Notes: generated from the sequence alone by a model not told the origin. A stretch of 64,000 nucleotides of DNA from Pseudomonadota bacterium (GCA_021325025.1 JAJPHZ010000020.1:62001-126000); one strand, 5' to 3'; positions 26,074 through 35,643 are shown, counted from the stretch's first letter. Translations and numbers: made by a program.

Positions 26074-27180
26074 ATGGACTACAAGGTCATTTCAGGCGAT
26101 TCCCACGTCAATGAGCCGCCCAACTGTTTTCGCGACCGGCTGCCGGCCCATCTGCGCGATGCCGCTCCGAAGATCGTCGACAGCGGCGACGGCGGCGAAG
26201 GATGGACCGTGGAGGGACGGCCGCCGATGAACTTTGGGCTGAGCTCATTGGCCGGCCGGCCTTTCGAGGAGTACAGGGACAAGGGCATCCGCTTTGCCGA
26301 CTTGCTACCCGGCAATTACGACCCAATCGAGCACCTCAAGGACCAGGACCGTGACGGCGTCGATGCCAGCGTGATTTATCCGGGCTGGGCGATGGGTCTG
26401 CCGACGATCAAGGACCCCGAACTGCGTGTGGCCTGCTTCCGCGCCTACAACGACTGGCTCGCCGATGAGTTCGTGGCGGCCAATCCGCAGCGCATCGTCG
26501 GGCTGGCGATGCTGCCGGTGGACGACGGGATCGAGGTGGCAGTGGCGGAGTTGCGCCGCGGCATCAGCAAGGGCCATCGCGGCGGCATCCTGCCCACCTA
26601 TCCCGACAAACTGTTCACCGACCCCATCTACGAGCCGCTGTGGGCGGCGGCGCAGGAACTGGGCGCCCCGCTGCATTTCCATCGCGCCATCGGCCGCAAC
26701 ATCCCGCGCGGCATGTCCGTCACGCCGCATCCGGGCACGATGGTGGCCAGCATCGTGATGCGCTTTTTCGCCGCGCTCGAACCGCTCAGCCACATCGTCT
26801 TCAGCGGTGCGCTGCATCGATATCCCGGACTCAAGCTGGTATCGGCGGAAAGCGACGCCGGATGGCTCGCGTTCTTCATGACCCTGTGCGACGACCAATG
26901 GACCCGCCAGCGCCATTGGAGCAAGCTGGCGCTCAACGCGCCGCCCAGCGAGTACATCCGCCGCCAGGTGTTCCTGACATTCATGGATGACGCGGTAGCC
27001 TGCGCCAATTTGAAGTTCACCGGTGCCGACAACCTGATCTGGGCGTCGGATTATCCGCACAGCGTGACGACCTGGCCCAACTCCCGCTCCTACATCGAAA
27101 AGCAGATGGCGCCGTGCACACCCGAGGAGCGGTTGAAACTGTGTGCCGGCAACGCGGTCAAGTTATACGGCTTGAATTAG
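26074..27180 (+). CDS. Amidohydrolase family protein (amidohydrolase-2)
   Basis: 368 residues, normal length, with AAGGAG before the ATG. The N-terminal metal motif DSHVNEP puts D9 and H11 in the first strand. A middle AAAQELGAPLHFHR segment supplies the His of the next strand, and the C-terminal IWASDYPHSVTTWPNS carries the metal Asp of the barrel. The family covers decarboxylases and hydrolases of aromatic or alicyclic acids (for example ACMSD-like enzymes); the substrate is not visible. The remnant at 4375 has the same kind of ends. A decayed second hydrolase follows directly at 27220. Confidence 0.9.
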   Translation: MDYKVISGDSHVNEPPNCFRDRLPAHLRDAAPKIVDSGDGGEGWTVEGRPPMNFGLSSLAGRPFEEYRDKGIRFADLLPGNYDPIEHLKDQDRDGVDASVIYPGWAMGLPTIKDPELRVACFRAYNDWLADEFVAANPQRIVGLAMLPVDDGIEVAVAELRRGISKGHRGGILPTYPDKLFTDPIYEPLWAAAQELGAPLHFHRAIGRNIPRGMSVTPHPGTMVASIVMRFFAALEPLSHIVFSGALHRYPGLKLVSAESDAGWLAFFMTLCDDQWTRQRHWSKLALNAPPSEYIRRQVFLTFMDDAVACANLKFTGADNLIWASDYPHSVTTWPNSRSYIEKQMAPCTPEERLKLCAGNAVKLYGLN

Positions 27181-27219
27181 AGCTCACGGCGCCGTCAACA
27201 CCCGCCGGGAGACAGTGCG

Positions 27220-27360
27220 ATGCCCTATAACCTCATCATCGTCGGGCATTATCGACGGCCATACGCACATGGACGCGCAAGTGTTCTGGGATCGCCTCAG
27301 CACCTCCTCGTGCTGGCATGGCGCTGATGGACAACTGCGGCTTCTCGGCTGATACAGGCA
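27220..27360 (+). pseudogene. Decayed N-acyl-D-amino-acid deacylase (D-aminoacylase) fragment
   Basis: Three short pieces in changing frames together match the start of a D-aminoacylase-type amidohydrolase. From ATG 27220 comes an MPYNLIIVG opening; one frame over comes GIIDGHTHMDAQVFWDRL with the metal-binding HxH, then a TSSCWHG segment; after another shift comes MDNCGFS. The pieces that should lie between are missing, so at least two deletions or frameshifts occurred, and nothing downstream continues the barrel. It follows the amidohydrolase gene by 39 bases. A gene relic, not a coding sequence. Confidence 0.65.
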
Positions 27361-27415
27361 TTTCCTTACCCTTACGTCAGTGCATGACGAAGAGCAGGGA
27401 AATGACAATGTCCCG

Positions 27416-28207
27416 CTAGCCCTTGGACGGGCCGCCATTGCCTGAGGGTGGCGGTTCGGCGGGGCGATGGCGGTTCATGAAGCTTGACAGGATATCGATT
27501 GGAATCGGAAACAGCGTGGTGGAATTGTGCTCAGCGGCGATTTCCTTGAGCGTCTGCAGGTAGCGGAGCTGGACCGTGATTGGGCTGCGCGCCATTATCT
27601 CGGCCGCGTCAGCCAGCTTTTGCGCCGCCTGGAATTCGCCCTCGGCGCCGATTATCTTGGCGCGCCGCTCGCGCTCGGCTTCGGCCTGGGCCGCGATCGC
27701 GCGCTGCATGTCCTGCGGCAGGTCGATGTTCTTGAGCTCCACCAGCACCACCTTGATGCCCCACGGCTCGGTCTGCGCGTCGACGATCTCCTGGATGCGG
27801 GCGTTGAGCTTCTCGCGCTGGCTCAGCAGTTCGTCCAGCTCAGTCTGCCCGCCGACCGAGCGCAGCGTGGTCTGCGCGAGCTGCAGCGTCGCGAACAGGT
27901 AATTTTCCACCTCGACCACGGCGCGTGACGGATCCACGACGCGGAAATAGACCACCGCGCTGACCTTGACCGTCACGTTGTCGTGCGTGATGACGTCTTG
28001 GGCGGGAATCTCCAGGGTGATCGTACGCAGGTCGATGCGCACCATGCGTTCGATCAGCGGGATGACGAAGATCACGCCGGGACCGCGATAGGGCGTCAGC
28101 CGGCCCAGACGGAACACCACCCCGCGTTCATATTCGGCCAGGATGTTAAGTCCGCTGAGAATAATGATCGCGAAGAACACCAGCGGGACCGCGATTGCCA
28201 CTACCAT
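27416..28207 (-). CDS. Slipin / SPFH (stomatin-like) membrane protein
   Basis: 263 residues from ATG 28207, with GGAG upstream. One N-terminal membrane helix (about 4-22) is followed by an SPFH/Band-7 domain with the typical [12 protein letters not shown] and [14 protein letters not shown] openings. A helical region with [20 protein letters not shown] (about 187-206) follows, and a Pro-rich end. It forms membrane-associated oligomers. The nfeD gene 35 bases upstream on the same strand is its usual partner; the NfeD OB domain and slipin act together. Normal length. Confidence 0.92.
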   Translation of the reverse strand: MVVAIAVPLVFFAIIILSGLNILAEYERGVVFRLGRLTPYRGPGVIFVIPLIERMVRIDLRTITLEIPAQDVITHDNVTVKVSAVVYFRVVDPSRAVVEVENYLFATLQLAQTTLRSVGGQTELDELLSQREKLNARIQEIVDAQTEPWGIKVVLVELKNIDLPQDMQRAIAAQAEAERERRAKIIGAEGEFQAAQKLADAAEIMARSPITVQLRYLQTLKEIAAEHNSTTLFPIPIDILSSFMNRHRPAEPPPSGNGGPSKG

Positions 28208-28242
28208 GAGATGCTCCTTTGTTGCGCAAAGATCGCAGATGT

Positions 28243-29553
28243 TCAGGGTCCGGAGGACTTCTGCGCCAGCCCCTGCACTTCCAACTCCATCCCCTTGACC
28301 GCTTTGACGCGCGCGGGCGCGCCGATTTCCAATACCTGGTCGCTGGTGGCACGCCACATCTCGCCGTGGATGAAAATCCATCCGGCAGCGCCGGGCTTGA
28401 CCGCCTGGCGAATCTCGCCGACTTCTCCGACCAGCCCCTCGCGCCCGGTCAGTGCGGGCTTGCGGCGTTCGGCCAGCAGCCAGGCCAGCCCCGCCATCCC
28501 GATCACCAGCCCGACCGTAACGCCCGCGATCGCCGCGCGGCTGATCACGAGGTTGGTCTGCGAAGTATCGATCAGGAACAGCGAGCCGAGCACGAAGGCT
28601 ATCACTCCGCCGAGGCCCAGGATGCCGTGGGAGGGGGTCAGCACCTCCGCGGTCAGCAGGGCGACGCCGAGCAGGAGCAGCAGCAGGCCGGTATTGTTGA
28701 TGGGCAGGACCTGGAACGCCATCAGGGCCAGCAGCAGGCAGATGGCGCCGATCACGCCGGGCGCGTAAACGCCGGGATGCGCGAACTCGAAGTACAGTCC
28801 CACCAGCCCCGCCATCAGCAACAAATAGACAATATTAGGATCCGACAGTTTGTCGATAATGCGTTCGGTAAGCGTCATCTCGCGCGTTTCAATCAAGGCG
28901 CCGTGAAGGTTCAATGTCTGCCGGCGCCCCGCCACGTAGACCTGGCGTCCGTCAGCCTGCCGCAGCAGGTCGGACAGGTCGGTGGCGACCAGGTCGACGA
29001 CGTGCAGCCGCAGTGCTTCCTGGTCGCCGATCGACGCGCTCTGGCGCACAGCTTTCTCCACCCAGTCCTGGTTGCGGCCGCGCTGCTCGGCGATGGTGCG
29101 CGCAAAGGATACCGCGTAGTTCTCCATCTTGGTCGCGGCCGCGCCTTTTTCTTCCGTCACGCCCATCTCCAGCGGATGCGCGGCGCCAATCGTGGTCCCC
29201 GGCGCCATCGCAGCCAAGCTGGCGGCGATGGTGACGAAGGTACCGGCCGAGGCGGCGCTGGCCCCTGAGGGGGCAACGTAAACGATCACCGGAAGGGGAG
29301 CGCCCAGCAGGTCCTTGACGATGCGGCGGGTGGTGCTGAGCAGGCCGCCGGGCGTGTCCAGTTCGATCACCAGGGCGCGCGCTTTCTGGCGCGCCGCCGC
29401 ATCGATCGATTCCTCGATAAAATCGGCCACCGCCGGATTGATCGACGTGTCGACCGTGATCAGAACCACCGGCGGCGAAGTTTGCGCGTGCGCACCCACC
29501 GTCAGCAGGATCGCCACGCACGCCGCCGCCAGCATCATCAGCGCGCGGCGCAC
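28243..29553 (-). CDS. nfeD: NfeD protein with N-terminal ClpP-like serine protease domain
   Basis: 436 residues from GTG 29553, which gives a clean signal peptide (RR, then [18 protein letters not shown]). A TTG at 29595 would add 14 residues and overlap the previous gene by 32 bases. The ClpP-class domain has an [14 protein letters not shown] segment, the nucleophile segment [12 protein letters not shown], and the Lys-bearing [15 protein letters not shown]. Four membrane helices (about 220-335) and a C-terminal OB-fold NfeD domain ([15 protein letters not shown]) follow. It is the membrane protease partner of the slipin, whose gene lies 35 bases downstream. Confidence 0.92.
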   Translation of the reverse strand: MRRALMMLAAACVAILLTVGAHAQTSPPVVLITVDTSINPAVADFIEESIDAAARQKARALVIELDTPGGLLSTTRRIVKDLLGAPLPVIVYVAPSGASAASAGTFVTIAASLAAMAPGTTIGAAHPLEMGVTEEKGAAATKMENYAVSFARTIAEQRGRNQDWVEKAVRQSASIGDQEALRLHVVDLVATDLSDLLRQADGRQVYVAGRRQTLNLHGALIETREMTLTERIIDKLSDPNIVYLLLMAGLVGLYFEFAHPGVYAPGVIGAICLLLALMAFQVLPINNTGLLLLLLGVALLTAEVLTPSHGILGLGGVIAFVLGSLFLIDTSQTNLVISRAAIAGVTVGLVIGMAGLAWLLAERRKPALTGREGLVGEVGEIRQAVKPGAAGWIFIHGEMWRATSDQVLEIGAPARVKAVKGMELEVQGLAQKSSGP

Positions 29554-29563
29554 AGTGCCAGGC

Positions 29564-30382
29564 TCAGCTTTTGCGGGAGGGAATCTCCTTGCCAAGGGCC
29601 TTCATCACCTCCTGGATATCGGCCCACACCAGGCGCTTATCGCCCGGATTGCGCAGCAGATAGGCGGGATGAAACGTCGGCATCATGCGAATTCCCCGCA
29701 CCTCCTGCCATCGCCCGCGCAGCTTGCTGATCGGAGTCTTGACCTTGAGCAGCGACTGCACGGCGAAGGTTCCCAGCCCGACGATTATCTTGGGGCGCAC
29801 CAGGTCAATCTGGCGCATCAGGAACGGCTCGCAGGCGGCGACCTCGTCGGGCTCGGGGTTGCGGTTGCCGGGTGGACGGCATTTGACGACGTTGCAGATG
29901 TACACCTCGCGCCGGCGCATCCGCATCCCGCGCTCGATGATATCGGTCAGGAGCTGGCCGGCGCGGCCGACAAAGGGCTCCCCGCGCTCATCTTCATCGG
30001 CGCCTGGCCCTTCGCCCACGAACATCAATTCGGCCTGCGGGTTGCCGACGCCGAACACCAAATTGGTGCGGCTGGCGGCGAGCTTGCAGCGCTTGCAGTC
30101 GCCGATAAATTGCCGCAATTCCTCCAAGGTCCGGGTCTTTTCCAAGCCGGGGTAGATCGAGAACAACTCCGGACCGGCTTCGGCAACCGGTTGGTGATGA
30201 CGCGCCGGAGCCGCGGACGGGGCGGGCACGAAGGGTTCGGCGTGAGCCGCGGCCGCACGCGCATCGGCCGGCGGAGCTTCAAAAGGAATTCCTTCCAGCC
30301 CTTCTTCTCCAAGCTGCGCGAGGTAATCGGAAATGGACTCAAGCAGGAGGCGTCGTTCGACGGGGATGGAATCCTGGCTCAT
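29564..30382 (-). CDS. Uracil-DNA glycosylase, family 4 (Fe-S type)
   Basis: 272 residues from ATG 30382, the start that best fits the family; upstream in-frame codons to 30460 look non-coding. After an Ala/Pro-rich N-terminal ~75 residues comes the Fe-S domain. Cys residues CKRCKL and later [17 protein letters not shown] frame a [4Fe-4S] cluster. Motif 1 [13 protein letters not shown] and the [10 protein letters not shown] segment with its His are the uracil-recognition and DNA-contact motifs of type-4 UDG. It removes uracil from DNA. The long disordered N-terminus is an unusual feature. It overlaps or abuts the start of nfeD. Confidence 0.93.
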   Translation of the reverse strand: MSQDSIPVERRLLLESISDYLAQLGEEGLEGIPFEAPPADARAAAAHAEPFVPAPSAAPARHHQPVAEAGPELFSIYPGLEKTRTLEELRQFIGDCKRCKLAASRTNLVFGVGNPQAELMFVGEGPGADEDERGEPFVGRAGQLLTDIIERGMRMRRREVYICNVVKCRPPGNRNPEPDEVAACEPFLMRQIDLVRPKIIVGLGTFAVQSLLKVKTPISKLRGRWQEVRGIRMMPTFHPAYLLRNPGDKRLVWADIQEVMKALGKEIPSRKS

Positions 30383-30487
30383 AATCGCGGCGGCTTCGAT
30401 GCGTTCGGCTCCATGGGTCGCTGGACAACGAATTTTCGTATCTTGAGCCGACCCTGGCAATCCCGCAAGCGCATCGTGCCGCTCCTG

Positions 30488-31732
30488 TCAACCCGAACGG
30501 CGAATCGCATGTAGAGCTTTGGGCTTGGCGGCGCAAGTGCCTCTGAGCGCGGCGAGGCGGTCGAGGATGACGTTGGCCACCTCGTCCTTGCTCATCTGCG
30601 GGTAGGGATGGCGGCTGCCGTCGCTTTCGATGATGGTGACGATGTTGGTATCGACGCCGAAGCCCGCGCCTTCCCTGGTCACGTCATTGGCGACGATCAG
30701 GTCCAGACCCTTGGCTTTGAGCTTGGCGGCCGCGTTGGCCTCGGTGTCGTGGGTCTCCGCGGCAAAGCCGATCAGCACGCGATTGCCTTTTTGTGCCGCC
30801 AGGCGCGGCATCTCGTCCTCGATGGGCGCCAGCTCGAGCCGCATCCCCTGCGCGCGTTTCTTGAGCTTGTGCGGAGCGACCGTGGCCGGACGGAAATCCG
30901 CCACCGCCGCCGCCATGATCAGGGTCGAGCACCACGGGAAATTGCGCGCCGTCGCCTCCAGCATCTGCGCCGCGCTGACGGTGTCGATGCGCTCCACACC
31001 GCGCGGCGTCGCCATCGCCGAGGGTCCGGCCACCATCCTCACCGCGGCGCCCCTGCGCCAGGCGGCGCGCGCCAGTGCATAGCCCATCTTGCCCGACGAC
31101 CGATTGGACACGAAGCGCACCGGGTCGATCGCTTCCTGGGTGGGACCCGCGGTGACCAGGATTTTCTCGCCCGCCAGGTCCTGCGGCGTGGCGAGCCGCT
31201 CCAGTTCCTCGACAATCGCGGCGGGGTCGCACAGCCGCCCTTTGCCTTCCCATCCGCACGCCAGCGCTCCCTCTTCAGGATCGATGATCCTGACGCCGCG
31301 CGCCGACAGCCGGGCCAGGTTATCGGTGACTGTCGGATGGTTGTACATGTTGACGTTCATCGCCGGCGCGAACGCCACCGGGCATCGGGCAGCCAGCAGC
31401 ACTGTGGTCACGATATCGTCGGCGATACCGACGGCGGCCTTGGCGATGATGTCGGCAGTGGCGGGCGCAATCACGATCAGGTCAGCGGTGTCGGCCAGGC
31501 GGATGTGGCCGATCTGCGATTCCTGGGTGAGATTGAAGGTCTCGGTGGCGACCGGATTGCCGCTGAGCGTCTGCATGGTCAGCGGGGTGATGAACTCCTG
31601 CGCGTTGCGCGTCATCATCACGTGCACGCGCGCGCCGCGCGCCGTCAAAAGCCGCACCAGTTCCGCCGCCTTGTAAGCCGCGATGCCGCCGCTTATGCCG
31701 AGTACGATCGTCTTGCCGTCAAGCGCACCCAT
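30488..31732 (-). CDS. coaBC: Bifunctional phosphopantothenoylcysteine decarboxylase / phosphopantothenate-cysteine ligase
   Basis: 414 residues. The CoaC (flavin) part has the GISGGIAAYKAAELV opening, His76 in IGHIRLAD, the PAMNVNMY segment (123-130) and Cys159 (ACGWEGKGRL) required for decarboxylation. The CoaB part starts near residue 186 with ILVTAGPTQEAIDPVRFVSN and holds the KxKK-like and FAAET segments. It makes 4-phosphopantetheine for coenzyme A, two steps in one protein. The stop is 105 bases upstream of the UDG gene on the same strand. The order coaBC-udg is conserved in many bacteria. Confidence 0.95.
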   Translation of the reverse strand: MGALDGKTIVLGISGGIAAYKAAELVRLLTARGARVHVMMTRNAQEFITPLTMQTLSGNPVATETFNLTQESQIGHIRLADTADLIVIAPATADIIAKAAVGIADDIVTTVLLAARCPVAFAPAMNVNMYNHPTVTDNLARLSARGVRIIDPEEGALACGWEGKGRLCDPAAIVEELERLATPQDLAGEKILVTAGPTQEAIDPVRFVSNRSSGKMGYALARAAWRRGAAVRMVAGPSAMATPRGVERIDTVSAAQMLEATARNFPWCSTLIMAAAVADFRPATVAPHKLKKRAQGMRLELAPIEDEMPRLAAQKGNRVLIGFAAETHDTEANAAAKLKAKGLDLIVANDVTREGAGFGVDTNIVTIIESDGSRHPYPQMSKDEVANVILDRLAALRGTCAAKPKALHAIRRSG

Positions 31733-31893
31733 CGCGGCTCATTGTACGCAATCGCCCCGCGCAGCGAAACCGTGGAATTCGCGCCTGGAGCCGGCAGCGT
31801 TGGGCGTATGCATTGCCGGCTGCACAACACGAGGCACCGGCTGGAAACCCGTGCTGGGCGAGCGTTTTTCGCCAGCGCCCCCGCAACGAGGCG

Positions 31894-31914
31894 GCGCGAG
31901 CGAGACGCTCGCGC
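31894..31914. repeat. Inverted repeat in the 31733-31987 intergenic region
   Basis: A perfect 9-bp stem (GCGCGAGCG / CGCTCGCGC) with a 3-base loop, extended by GAGGC/CCTC. It lies between the coaBC start and the end of the inositol-phosphate synthase gene, both on the minus strand. No clear T-tract follows on the minus strand, so I cannot call it a terminator. Confidence 0.45.
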
Positions 31915-31987
31915 CTCGACGGCGAGCAGGAGAGCCCGCCCCACTGTGTTGCCAGGGCGCAAAGTCCGTGCGCCGCAGTCAAGGCAG

Positions 31988-33307
31988 TCAGTCGTAGTAT
32001 TCCAGGCCCAAATGGGTGATCAGCTCTTCGCCGCGCATCCAGCGCAAAGTGTTCTTGAGCTTCATTAGCTGGATGAAAATGTCGTGCTCGGGATAGATGT
32101 CGGGCGCGTGCATGGGGGCCTTGAAGTAAAACGACAACCATTCCTGGATTCCGCGCAGGCCGGCGCGATGGGCCAAATCCAGGAACAGCACCAGGTCCAG
32201 CACCAGCGGTGCGGCCAGGATCGAGTCGCGGCACAGGAAGTTGATCTTGATCTGCATCGGATAGCCGAGCCATCCGAAGATATCGATATTATCCCAGCCT
32301 TCCTTGGCGTCGCCGCGTGGCGGGTAGTAGTTGATGCGCACGCTGTGGTGCAGATTGCCGTATAGCTGCGGATACAGATTGGGCTGCAGGATCTGGTCGA
32401 GCACCGACAGCTTGGTCTCTTCCTTGGACTTGAAGGAGCCGGGATCGTCGAGCACCTCGCCGTCGCGATTGCCCAGGATATTGGTGGAGAACCATCCCGC
32501 CATCCCCAGCATGCGCGCCTTCAGCCCCGGCGCGATCATGGTTTTCATCAGCGTCTGGCCGGTCTTGAAGTCCTTGCCGCACACCGGCAGGTTCGCCTCG
32601 CGGGCCAATTCCAGCAGGGCCGGCGTATCGACGCTGAGGTTGGGCGCGCCGTTGGCGTAGGGGATTCCCATCTTGAGTGCGGCATAGGCATAGATCTGGC
32701 TGGGCGCGATATCGGGGTCGTTGGCGCGCAGTCCCGCCTCAAATGCCTTGAGCGACTGATGGACGGGCGCGGGGCGCTTGTGCACCTCGGTCGAGCCGCA
32801 CCAGATCATCACGCAGCGCGCGACGCCGGTGCGCTCGCGGAAGCGGCGGATGTCGTCCATCAGCATCTCGGCCTTGTCCATCCGGGTGCGCGCTTCCTTG
32901 ACGTTGGGGCCGACGATGCGCCGCACATAGTTGCGGTCGAACACCGCTTCCATCGGCTGGATTCGCTCCAGCGGCTCGCGCACCCGCTCGAGCATCGCCG
33001 GGTCGAGCACGGCGGCCTTACGCGCCGCCTCGTAGGCGTTGTCCTCATAGATGTCCCAGGCGGCGAATTCCAGGTCGTCAAGGGCGGCCAGCGGCACGAA
33101 ATCCTTGATCAGCGGAGTGCGCCCCTCGTTGCGCTTGCCCAGACGCACGGTGGCAAGCTGGGTAAGGGAGCCGATGGGCGCGCCGAGGCCCCGTTTTACC
33201 GCTTCGACTCCGGCGATGAAGGTGGTGCTGACCGCTCCCAGACCGGGAAGAAGAACGCCCAGCTTGCCGTCCGCGGGTGCGATACGGACGGGTTGTTTGA
33301 TTGCCAA
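31988..33307 (-). CDS. ino1: Inositol-3-phosphate synthase
   Basis: 439 residues from TTG 33307, 8 bases after AAGGAG; longer starts to 33385 lack a ribosome site. The Rossmann motif LGVLLPGLGAVSTTFIAGVE (residues 15-34) is followed by the family's catalytic segments: WCGSTEVHKRP, SQIYAYAALKMGIPYANG, a GKDFKTGQT-LMKT loop, WFSTNILGNRDG and the INFLCRDSILAAPLVLD end. It converts glucose-6-phosphate to myo-inositol-3-phosphate with NAD. Inositol could serve in lipids or compatible solutes. Bacterial-type length. No other inositol gene is nearby. Confidence 0.95.
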   Translation of the reverse strand: MAIKQPVRIAPADGKLGVLLPGLGAVSTTFIAGVEAVKRGLGAPIGSLTQLATVRLGKRNEGRTPLIKDFVPLAALDDLEFAAWDIYEDNAYEAARKAAVLDPAMLERVREPLERIQPMEAVFDRNYVRRIVGPNVKEARTRMDKAEMLMDDIRRFRERTGVARCVMIWCGSTEVHKRPAPVHQSLKAFEAGLRANDPDIAPSQIYAYAALKMGIPYANGAPNLSVDTPALLELAREANLPVCGKDFKTGQTLMKTMIAPGLKARMLGMAGWFSTNILGNRDGEVLDDPGSFKSKEETKLSVLDQILQPNLYPQLYGNLHHSVRINYYPPRGDAKEGWDNIDIFGWLGYPMQIKINFLCRDSILAAPLVLDLVLFLDLAHRAGLRGIQEWLSFYFKAPMHAPDIYPEHDIFIQLMKLKNTLRWMRGEELITHLGLEYYD

Positions 33308-33406
33308 CCTCAGGACTCCTTTTGCGCGACTCCCCACCCCGCGCCCGGGGTTTGCAACTGCTTCAAGCGCCGCGGCGCGCCGCACGCGCAGGGCGACGAC
33401 CGGACT

Positions 33407-33742
33407 TTATCCCTTTTTGAAGCGCGAAGGAAAATCGGCGGCGAATTCCTGGTCGGGATGCAGCCGCCGGGCCCTTTCGATCAGCGCCTCCTCGGTTTCA
33501 GGATTGTTGGGATCGGGGATACAGCAATCCACCGGACAGACCGCCGCGCATTGCTCCTGGTCGAAAAACCCCACGCATTCGGTGCATTTGTCGGGAACGA
33601 TATAGTAGATATCTTCCTTGAGCGCCGGATGGTTTTCGCCGTTAAGTTCCCATTGGGCGCCGCCCTCGTAAATCGCCGTATTCGGGCATTCGGGTTCGCA
33701 CGCGCCGCAATTGATGCATTCTTCCGTAATTACCGTTGACAT
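33407..33742 (-). CDS. Two-cluster ferredoxin (YfhL-like 4Fe-4S dicluster protein)
   Basis: 111 residues, upstream of ino1 on the same strand. The first cluster has Cys 9, 12, 15 and 19 ([12 protein letters not shown]). The second has Cys 53, 56, 65 and 69 ([18 protein letters not shown]), with extra Cys73 and Cys74. The long spacing in the second motif and the tail [16 protein letters not shown] are typical of YfhL-type ferredoxins. A small soluble electron carrier; its partner is unknown. It is separated from ino1 by about 99 bases. Confidence 0.92.
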   Translation of the reverse strand: MSTVITEECINCGACEPECPNTAIYEGGAQWELNGENHPALKEDIYYIVPDKCTECVGFFDQEQCAAVCPVDCCIPDPNNPETEEALIERARRLHPDQEFAADFPSRFKKG

Positions 33743-33792
33743 CGTCGAGCTGTCCTAGGTCAGCGTCCTTTCGTCCCGTGCTCCGGTTTCCG

Positions 33793-33825
33793 GCAGGCTG
33801 TTGAAAAAGGATTTTCACAGCCTGC
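33793..33825. repeat. Hairpin-forming inverted repeat, first of a related pair
   Basis: GCAGGCTG (33793-33800) pairs with CAGCCTGC (33818-33825), and TGAAAA pairs with TTTTCA inside. The sequence GCAGGCTGTTGAAAA closely resembles GCAGGGTGTTGAGGA at 33885. It sits between the ferredoxin and Mrp genes. Possibly the end of a non-autonomous element or a REP-type unit; no transposase is seen. Confidence 0.5.
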
Positions 33826-33884
33826 TCCCTCTCCCTTATCTCTCCCAGGGGAAGAGAAGATTAAGGAAGGAAGCCAGTTTTTGT

Positions 33885-33945
33885 GCAGGGTGTTGAGGAC
33901 CACCTGCTTGGTAAACTCCAGAATCCTACTTTCTCGACACCCTGC
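33885..33945. repeat. Inverted repeat, second of a related pair
   Basis: GCAGGGTGTTGAG (33885-33897) and CTCGACACCCTGC (33933-33945) pair with one mismatch across a 35-base interior. The left arm resembles that of the repeat at 33793. It lies in the 285-base gap between the ferredoxin start and the Mrp stop. Confidence 0.45.
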
Positions 33946-34027
33946 TAGAGTCTTGCTGGGGAGGGTGCTAACTGACGCGGCCCCAGAATAGCCGCTGGGC
34001 GATTTTGCGGCAAGGTACCCGCGCCCA

Positions 34028-35077
34028 TCAGTCGGGCATCTGCTGCACAATCTGCCGCGCCACCTCCATGAAGACACGGCTGGCCGGGTGCTCGGGACGC
34101 GCCAGTACCAGCGGCGTCCCGCTATCGCCGCTGTGGCAGATCTCGCCGTACAGGGGAATCCTGCCGAGGAGCTTACAGCCCTCCTCCGCGGCCATCCGCT
34201 CACCCCCGCCGCGGCCGAAAATTTCCTCTTCATCGCCGCAATCCGGACAGACGAACACGCTCATGTTCTCGACGATGCCCAGCACCGGGCAATGCACCTG
34301 GCGGAACATCTTGACCGCCCGCACCGCGTCGAGCACCGCCACGTCCTGCGGCGTGGTTACGATCACCACCCCGTCCAGCGCCACCTGCTGAGCCAGGGTC
34401 AACTGCGCGTCGCCGGTGCCCGGCGGCAGGTCGACGACCAGGAAGTCCTGCTTGCCCCACACGGTCTCACGCAGAAATTGCCGCACCGCGCTCATCACCA
34501 TCGGCCCGCGCCAGATTACCGGGGCTTTGTCGGTCAGGAAAAACGCCATCGAGATCAGCTTGATGCCGTATTTTTCCACCGGAAGAAAGCGCGTCTTGTC
34601 GGCCGCCATGGGCCGCGCGTCGCCGGTGCCGAACATCATCGCCGTCGACGGCCCATAGATGTCGGCATCGAGCAAGCCCACACTCAGGCCCAACTGATGC
34701 AGCGCCACGGCCAGATTGGCCGCCACGGTGGATTTTCCGACTCCGCCCTTGCCGCTGGCGACCGCAATCACATATCGCGTGCCTTCCAGCCGTACGCGTC
34801 CGGTCTTTTCACCCAGTTCTGGCTCCAGCCGCCGCGCCTTGAGCTGGATGCGCTCCAAGCCCAGTTCGTGGCTGAGCACATGATGGATCTGCTGGGCGAC
34901 CTGCCGCAGGGTGTCCTCGTTTTCGGTCGCCTGGCGCAGCGTGATGGCGAAGGTTCCGTCGGAGCCTGGGGCGATCTCCTCGACCATCCCCAAGGTCACG
35001 ATATCGGTCGCATAGCCGGGATATTTGACTCGTCCAAGCGCAGCGCGGACCGTGTCCAGTTCGATTTGTTTGGCCAC
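34028..35077 (-). CDS. Mrp/NBP35-family Fe-S cluster carrier ATPase
   Basis: 349 residues. The N-terminal MIP18/DUF59 domain (about 1-85) is followed by the deviant P-loop GKGGVGKST (109-117). A LLDADIYGPSTAMMFG segment, a DLPPGTGDAQLTLAQ segment and a FVCPDCGDEEEIFG segment with the CxxC of the scaffold complete it. It carries Fe-S clusters to apoproteins in the cytosol. The gene upstream on the same strand is a small membrane protein; a 101-base gap separates them. Confidence 0.94.
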   Translation of the reverse strand: MAKQIELDTVRAALGRVKYPGYATDIVTLGMVEEIAPGSDGTFAITLRQATENEDTLRQVAQQIHHVLSHELGLERIQLKARRLEPELGEKTGRVRLEGTRYVIAVASGKGGVGKSTVAANLAVALHQLGLSVGLLDADIYGPSTAMMFGTGDARPMAADKTRFLPVEKYGIKLISMAFFLTDKAPVIWRGPMVMSAVRQFLRETVWGKQDFLVVDLPPGTGDAQLTLAQQVALDGVVIVTTPQDVAVLDAVRAVKMFRQVHCPVLGIVENMSVFVCPDCGDEEEIFGRGGGERMAAEEGCKLLGRIPLYGEICHSGDSGTPLVLARPEHPASRVFMEVARQIVQQMPD

Positions 35078-35178
35078 TATAAAAATTATGTCAGAGAGAA
35101 ATCAGCGGTGAAACAATAGCCGACCGTTGCGGTCTGGATTGGGACCCGTGTTGAGCGTCCGCCTGGGGCACCGCCGCA

Positions 35179-35643
35179 TCAGTCGCGCCGGACCCGCCAG
35201 GAAAAGCCGTTGGGCGCATCTCCGCTGATCAGGAACAGCGGCACCCACAGCGTGAAGATGAGCCCCAGCGCCGGCGCATGCCACAGCCAGAACAATCCAT
35301 AGAGAAGATATAGGCCAAACAGGCCCAGGTGGATTTGAAACCGTAAATCGGAGGCGCCGGTGTGGAGGCGGGGGAAAATTTTCGACACCAGCATACCCTG
35401 TCCCAGACAATGCCAGGTGCCGTAATGGCGGCATCGCCGGCATGCCGTCAGGCTGCTTTCCAACCACAACACGCCCATCAGCCCAAGACCGATCAGACCA
35501 TAGCCGGCGCCGCGGCCGAACGCCTCAGCCAGCATCAAGACGGAGAACAGGGCCAGCCCTCCCAGTCCGATTACACGGAATGAGCGGGGTTTTTGGACCA
35601 GGTAGACGAGCGGTTCGAAGATGCCCGGGTTAAGTCGACGCAT
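35179..35643 (-). CDS. Small membrane protein with a conserved-looking Cys motif
   Basis: 154 residues from ATG 35643; an open frame continues upstream to 35844, but that part looks non-coding. Three or four membrane helices (about residues 22-37, 44-61, 95-113 and 116-133) flank a short loop CRRCRHYGTWHCLGQGM (C-x2-C-x6-C). That is reminiscent of metal-binding loops in unnamed deltaproteobacterial membrane proteins. I cannot name the family. The gene is upstream of the Mrp gene on the same strand, and co-transcription is possible. Confidence 0.6.
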   Translation of the reverse strand: MRRLNPGIFEPLVYLVQKPRSFRVIGLGGLALFSVLMLAEAFGRGAGYGLIGLGLMGVLWLESSLTACRRCRHYGTWHCLGQGMLVSKIFPRLHTGASDLRFQIHLGLFGLYLLYGLFWLWHAPALGLIFTLWVPLFLISGDAPNGFSWRVRRD

